DNA from: Verrucomicrobiota bacterium
GTDB lineage: Bacteria; Verrucomicrobiota; Verrucomicrobiia; Methylacidiphilales; UBA1321
Direction: 5' to 3'
Assembly: GCA_013285645.1 (NCBI GenBank)
Contig: JABDHJ010000003.1
Span: 62,001-126,000, forward strand
Length of the DNA stretch: 64,000 bases
The stretch's first letter is position 1. Each line of letters opens with the position of its first letter. The position numbers and the translations under genes are program-made. The notes beneath the pieces are model-generated. The model made no database searches, had not been told where the DNA came from, and saw only the letters and a list, made by a program, of their open reading frames with translations. Positions 60,194-64,000 of the stretch are shown piece after piece.

Positions 60194-60718
60194 TTAAGCG
60201 GTTGCCAAAGTGGGCGCTTTGAGCTGCAGACGCGGATCGCTGGTCAGAATCTTGTCCAGCTCGGGCCAGTGCGTTTCGTCAATCTGATTGAAGCAACGGA
60301 GATAAACCGTCACGAGCACCGGATCGAATTGCTTGAGGAGAACATCGACGCCCTTCTTGAACAGGGACGCATCGGGCTCCGGCGGGAATGTATCGGCGCA
60401 GCCATTTTCCGCATGCTCGATGCCAAGGGAATCGAGCCATGCGCAAAGCATGGGCCGCTGCGTCTCAATCAGCCACGTTGAAAGAATATTGAAGCTCAAT
60501 ACCTCCATCTCAGGCCGGGCGAGAATTTGTATCCAAGTGGCGTGCCGCTGGGTTTTCGACATTTCGATCAGGATGGGAACGCGAATGCCCATGCGCGGTG
60601 CCATGACTTCCAGCGCGGTGCGATAAAGTTTTTTATTCGTTTTCTGGACTGAAAGGAGGATGTCGTTGGCCAGTTGCGGGGGGAGAGCAGGCCAGATGGA
60701 GTAAGTGGGAGTTGGCAT
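60194..60718 (-). CDS. Conserved hypothetical protein
   Basis: 174 residues, mainly alpha-helical, with a short basic/aromatic core (SVQKTNKKLYRTALEVMAPRMGIRVPILIEMSKTQRHATW) and a C-terminal ~60-residue helical part with FKKGVDVLLKQFDPVLVTVYLRCFNQIDETHWPELDKIL. No signal peptide or motif is recognised. Confidence 0.6.
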   Translation of the reverse strand: MPTPTYSIWPALPPQLANDILLSVQKTNKKLYRTALEVMAPRMGIRVPILIEMSKTQRHATWIQILARPEMEVLSFNILSTWLIETQRPMLCAWLDSLGIEHAENGCADTFPPEPDASLFKKGVDVLLKQFDPVLVTVYLRCFNQIDETHWPELDKILTSDPRLQLKAPTLATA

Positions 60719-60768
60719 AGGGGAGGATTATTTTAAACCGTGACGATAAAATTAACGACAGAAAAGGG

Positions 60769-60872
60769 TTTTAACAGGAAAACATGAAAACAAGAAATAC
60801 ATGAAGAAAACAGGAAACCGTTCAGACAATTCCTTTCCTGTATTTCATGTCTTCATGTTTTCCTGTTAAAAA
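60769..60872. repeat. Inverted repeat of the AACAGGAAAACATGAA family (REP-D)
   Basis: The arms TTTTAACAGGAAAACATGAA and TTCATGTTTTCCTGTTAAAA are complementary, with inner parts also pairing (GAAATACATGAAG with TGTATTTCATG). They can fold into a ~45-bp hairpin. It lies just before the alkyl-adenine glycosylase gene. Confidence 0.85.
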
Positions 60873-60882
60873 TAGCTTGGAA

Positions 60883-61470
60883 ATGAAGAACGGTAAACTA
60901 AAGCGCGAAGATTACGCTGACCCCAACCCGGTGAGAATCGCCCGTTTCTTCCTCGGAAAATTTCTTTGCGTGCAGGCCCCCGATGGTTATGCCGAGGGAA
61001 TGATTACCGAAACGGAAGCCTACGGTGGCGTGCGGGATGCCGCCAGCCACGCCTTTGGCAATCGCCGCACAGCCCGTACCGAAATCATGTTTGCGCCCGG
61101 TGGTGTGGCCTACGTCTATTTCTGCTACGGGATGCATCGGCTTTTCAATATCGTGACCGGCCCCGTTGATTCACCCGAAGCCGTTCTGGTCCGCGCGGTG
61201 CGGATCACAGAGGGACGCGAACTCGTGCAAAAGCGCCGACATGGCGTGAAGGAAAAAGATTGGTCCAGCGGACCCGGCCGCGTCTGCGCGGCGCTTGGTA
61301 TCGGGATGGATCATAACCGCCACGACCTGCTCGGCGAAACAATTTGGATCGAGGACCGTGGCGTGAAAATCCCGCCACGACAAATAAAGCGGACCCCGCG
61401 CATCGGTGTGGACTACGCGGGATCGTGGGCGCTTAAACCATGGCGATTCGTATGGAAACCGAAGCCTTAG
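60883..61470 (+). CDS. mpg: 3-methyladenine DNA glycosylase (AAG/MPG family)
   Basis: 195 residues from ATG 60883 (MKNGKLKREDYADPNPVRIARFFLGKFL). The active-site region TETEAYGGVRDAASHAFGNRRTARTEIMFAPGGVAYVYFCYGMHRLFNIVTG contains the catalytic Glu (ETEAY) and the intercalating-Tyr region (YVYFCYGMH). The family repairs alkylated adenine in DNA. The longer in-frame upstream start falls inside the inverted repeat, so ATG 60883 is preferred. Confidence 0.93.
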   Translation: MKNGKLKREDYADPNPVRIARFFLGKFLCVQAPDGYAEGMITETEAYGGVRDAASHAFGNRRTARTEIMFAPGGVAYVYFCYGMHRLFNIVTGPVDSPEAVLVRAVRITEGRELVQKRRHGVKEKDWSSGPGRVCAALGIGMDHNRHDLLGETIWIEDRGVKIPPRQIKRTPRIGVDYAGSWALKPWRFVWKPKP

Positions 61471-61511
61471 ATGGGGCTCTGTTATGTACCGCGAGGGCTT
61501 TTGATCCTGAT

Positions 61512-62171
61512 TCAGCTTACGACAGAAGCCACATCCTCCGCCGTCACATCGCGCAGGGAGGCAAATGTGCGCGTGGCAATGGCGGCGATTTCCACCGGGC
61601 TGGAAGAGGGGACCGTAAAGCAGGCCATTCCCGCCGCTCGTGCCGCCTGCGTTCCAATCAGGCTGTCCTCAAAGACCAAGCATCGTGCCGGATCGACTTC
61701 CAATATCTTCGCGGCGGCCAGAAAGATATCAGGGAATGGTTTCCCGCGCGGCACGGATTCGCTGCTGACGAGGACCGCGAAACAATCCTTCAGTTCGAGC
61801 CGTTCCATCGCCAACTCAATCAGGGGCAGGGGACTGCCCGACGCCACCGCCAGCGGATACGACGCGGCGAGCGACCGCACGCATTCCACCGCGCCGGGCA
61901 TCGGCTTGATCGGACTTTTCTCAAAGGCTTCAAAGAGTGCGTTCCTCATGATTTCCTGGCATGATTTCACCGACAACTCCGGCTGCAAAAGGCGATGAAT
62001 CGTTGCGGCCACGTCGAGTGCGTTCATTCCCTTGTACTGAATGGCCAGTTCCGGAGTCCAGCGATGTCCGATCGTCTCCAGCAGTTTGCTCTCCGCCTCC
62101 AACCAGAACGCGAAAGTCGCCACTAGCGTGTCGTCCATGTCGAAGATCAGGGCAGCGGGAGGATGGGCCAT
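61512..62171 (-). CDS. HAD-superfamily phosphatase (beta-phosphoglucomutase-like)
   Basis: 219 residues from ATG 62171 (MAHPPAALIFDMDDTLV). Motif I is DMDDT, motif II appears as AVASGSP, motif III's Lys lies in SVPRGKPFPDIF, and the acidic motif IV is CLVFEDSLIGTQAARAAGM. The cap domain position and the GKP..D pattern fit the beta-PGM/DOG-like subgroup. Substrate is unknown, likely a sugar phosphate. It follows the PHP gene by 17 nt. Confidence 0.9.
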   Translation of the reverse strand: MAHPPAALIFDMDDTLVATFAFWLEAESKLLETIGHRWTPELAIQYKGMNALDVAATIHRLLQPELSVKSCQEIMRNALFEAFEKSPIKPMPGAVECVRSLAASYPLAVASGSPLPLIELAMERLELKDCFAVLVSSESVPRGKPFPDIFLAAAKILEVDPARCLVFEDSLIGTQAARAAGMACFTVPSSSPVEIAAIATRTFASLRDVTAEDVASVVS

Positions 62172-62188
62172 CGTCGTGGATTTTACGG

Positions 62189-63076
62189 CTAGGACGCGGT
62201 AACAAAAAATGGTTGAGTCCACGCGAAGCTCTCGCCTTTCCCCCAACATTCAAACCGCACGTGCTTGGCTCCCGACGGCACTTCAACCTCGATCTTATGC
62301 GAATCAGCCAGCGTAAAACGTTGCCCGTTTTCCTGCAACGCCACAATCCGTTCGGCATTCTCCGTCTCGATTCTGATTCTTGTTCCCGTCACGCTCATGT
62401 CGCGGATGGTCACCCCGGTCGAGGCGTAGAACCGGCCATGGCGCAGCGCATCCATGATGTCAGGGAGCGTTTTGGTCCGTGCATAAACCATGTTCCATCC
62501 CAACCCCGCATCGCCGACCGCCAGATGGTGGTCATCATTCGCAAATCCCCAAACCCGGCGGCCATGGCTGAGCAGCATGTCCCATTTATTCGTGGCATAG
62601 GGACTTCCTTCCAGCCGACCGACCGTGCCGTTGAATATCTCGATGCCCGCATAGCCCGTCCACTTCTCCAAATCTTTCATGGGAGTGTGATCAAACGTGC
62701 CCTGCCAATTCGGATGATTGATGATGACAAAAGATGATGGATCATTTTCGGCGGCCTCGGTCAGGACCAATTGCCGCTCTGGTGAAGGCGCGATCCGTCG
62801 GCTCGCATTAACGTGAAGCAAATGCGAACCATTGGCCGTCACCTCGTTGCCCGGAATCAACACCATCCCGCGCGCGTCATAACAGGTAAGATCTTCCGGC
62901 GACGTGTAGATGTCATGGTCCGAGATCATAAGGAAGTCGTACTTCCGACTGGCATAATCATCGATCACGACCTGATGCGGACGCTCTCCGTCACTCGCGG
63001 TGGTGTGGGTATGTAAATTGCCCTTGAGCCACTGGCCCCCGGTCAATTTCGCGTAAGGATTTTCGATTTTGCTCAT
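62189..63076 (-). CDS. PHP-domain protein
   Basis: 295 residues. Metal motifs are KGNLHTHTTASDG, MISDHDIY, GNEVTANGSHLLHV, IINHPNWQG and GFANDDHHLAV. The ~60-residue C-terminal beta portion (VRFECWGKGESFAWTQPFF) is extra. It is a metal-dependent hydrolase of phosphoester or similar bonds, unlike the 18.6-kb PHP protein in length and tail. It is the first gene of a two-gene unit with the HAD phosphatase. Confidence 0.9.
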   Translation of the reverse strand: MSKIENPYAKLTGGQWLKGNLHTHTTASDGERPHQVVIDDYASRKYDFLMISDHDIYTSPEDLTCYDARGMVLIPGNEVTANGSHLLHVNASRRIAPSPERQLVLTEAAENDPSSFVIINHPNWQGTFDHTPMKDLEKWTGYAGIEIFNGTVGRLEGSPYATNKWDMLLSHGRRVWGFANDDHHLAVGDAGLGWNMVYARTKTLPDIMDALRHGRFYASTGVTIRDMSVTGTRIRIETENAERIVALQENGQRFTLADSHKIEVEVPSGAKHVRFECWGKGESFAWTQPFFVTAS

Positions 63077-63105
63077 GGGTTGTAATCAAAGATTGTAAGG
63101 TAAAG

Positions 63106-63658
63106 CTAAGGATAAAAATGTGCTAAAATTTGCTTAAAAAGACGAAAATCATTCGGATCGGTTACTTCACCTTCAAATTTACTGTAAAATTCTGCAAGCA
63201 GAGGATGGATAATTTCATCTTTTTTCAGCAAATGTGGATAAGCTAGACCAAACCAGAGTTCGTATAAAAGAGCTGCAGGGCATTGATGAAATTTAAGAAA
63301 TTTATCCGAGGCAAGATGCCTATAAAGGTGGCATGCTTCTAAGAGCAAATACCGAAAGCCAACTGGATTATAATTTAAGACTTTATCGGTATCTTTGTCG
63401 GCGTGTTTAAAAAAAATTCTGTTCCTTGTGAAGTGCTCGAATCCATTTGGATTTGTACTCTGGGCGTATCATGTCACTATCATGAATAAAAGCCTGCACG
63501 CCGTGATGTTTTGCCAAGGCTGTGAGTACCCCTGAAGCAGCGCCAACCAAGGTTTCAATCGGAATTGGATCATCTTCAGAAAAGAAAAGCTTAATGGCAC
63601 ACTTTAGCTGAGCTTCGGCCACCTCTATTTTGCTCAAAGAGCGACCTGCTGAGTTCAT
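63106..63658 (-). pseudogene. Frameshifted conserved hypothetical gene (break at an 8-A run, 63409-63416)
   Basis: Two frames are really one gene. The first (63658 to 63407) ends ...RALHKEQNFF at a stop created by eight T's (minus strand). Removing one T gives NFFKHADKDTDKVLNYNPVGFRYLLLEACHLYRHLASDKF, which joins the downstream frame ending at 63106. The restored protein (~183 residues) has an N-terminal SKIEVAEAQLKCAIKLFFSEDDPIPIETLVGAASGVLTALAKH part and an NFFKHAD motif common in an uncharacterised bacterial family. Either a true pseudogene, slippery translation or a sequencing error in the homopolymer. It follows miaB by 11 nt. Confidence 0.8.
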
Positions 63659-63669
63659 TCGATTAGATG

Positions 63670-64000
63670 TTACAATAACACCGGCTCCGCATAATAAGTA
63701 AACCCGGTCGATTCCGTCAGCCGCACGGGGAGCAATTCTCCACGCCAGCGTTCGTTGGCTTCGATCAAGACCAGGCGATTGGTGCGGGTGCGCCCCTGAA
63801 ATCGTTTGTCACTGGTGCGACTCTCGCCCTCAACCAGAATTTCATCCTCGCGACCGATCAATTCCTTCACGCGCACCTCCGCAATTTCATCGAGAATTCG
63901 GAGCAGAACTTGATTCCGCTCCATCTTGATCTCCTCGGACAATTGCCCCTCCATCGTGGCCGCCGGAGTGTCGCGCCGAGGGGAGTAGCGGAAGACGAAC
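63670..64000 (-). CDS. miaB: tRNA-2-methylthio-N6-dimethylallyladenosine synthase MiaB, C-terminal part (5' end outside window)
   Basis: The frame runs off the window edge; on the coding strand it reads FVFRYSPRRDTPAA, the conserved end of the radical-SAM part of MiaB/RimO enzymes, then a TRAM domain with EDEILVEGESRTSDKRFQGRTRTNRLVLIEA. The GRT..N..V pattern fits MiaB over RimO. It would methylthiolate A37 in tRNA. The radical-SAM Cys motif lies outside the window and cannot be checked. Confidence 0.8.
   Translation of the reverse strand, partial: FVFRYSPRRDTPAATMEGQLSEEIKMERNQVLLRILDEIAEVRVKELIGREDEILVEGESRTSDKRFQGRTRTNRLVLIEANERWRGELLPVRLTESTGFTYYAEPVLL

Overview
The window looks like chromosome from a member of the Verrucomicrobia (probably soil or freshwater, Spartobacteria/Opitutae-like). 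The main clues are a run of pseudopilin genes of the Verru_Chthon cassette type, a PEP-CTERM protein, a DUF4159 protein, a large autotransporter (Gram-negative outer membrane), a PafA/Dop-family ligase and many very small basic proteins. GC content is moderately high, and short operons are separated by palindromic repeats. No phage, CRISPR array or rRNA operon was seen.

Layout. 0-5 kb: end of a carbohydrate-binding-like protein, a sugar epimerase pair and three pseudopilins. 5-15.4 kb: mostly housekeeping (HEAT lipoprotein, rbfA-rph, DUF2264, rdgB, leuS, TPR protein, rplU-rpmA-obgE). 15.6-20.1 kb: fasciclin and DUF3592 proteins, a PHP hydrolase with a CbiX-type chelatase, DUF4159. 20.2-24.8 kb: tRNA-Arg(ACG), then an autotransporter enclosed between the tRNA 3' end and a 29-bp copy of it, with what looks like an integrase remnant just outside. 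25-31 kb: PEP-CTERM protein, heptad-repeat secreted protein, glk, phosphoesterase, NYN RNase, coiled-coil protein, trmL. 31-39.4 kb: truA-ruvX, cyclophilin, cNMP-sensing histidine kinase, D-Ala-D-Ala carboxypeptidase with a TPR protein, hisG, RRM protein. 39.6-53 kb: a class-I glutamine amidotransferase overlapping two transglutaminase-like genes, an aldo/keto reductase, an intact RAYT element, a zinc-ribbon protein, a GH57 enzyme, an orphan PafA/Dop ligase, an exported-looking TldD with TldE, and a third transglutaminase-like protein. 52.7-64 kb: lysC, a membrane protein, a DUF420-SCO1 copper/oxidase assembly pair, an LpoB/YcfL-like lipoprotein pair, superoxide dismutase, alkyl-adenine glycosylase, HAD and PHP enzymes, a frameshifted gene and the 3' end of miaB.

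Three things deserve attention. (1) The 39.6-50.5 kb stretch concentrates amide and isopeptide chemistry: an amidotransferase, three thiol transglutaminase folds, a Pup-ligase-fold enzyme without Pup or a proteasome in view, and TldD/E peptidases. This resembles the amidoligase neighbourhoods predicted by comparative genomics. (2) The tRNA-Arg locus carries a 4.2-kb islet whose only cargo is one autotransporter. (3) The intergenic DNA is full of palindromes of at least five families. One is tied by sequence to the resident RAYT transposase, and another supplies the stop codon of truA.
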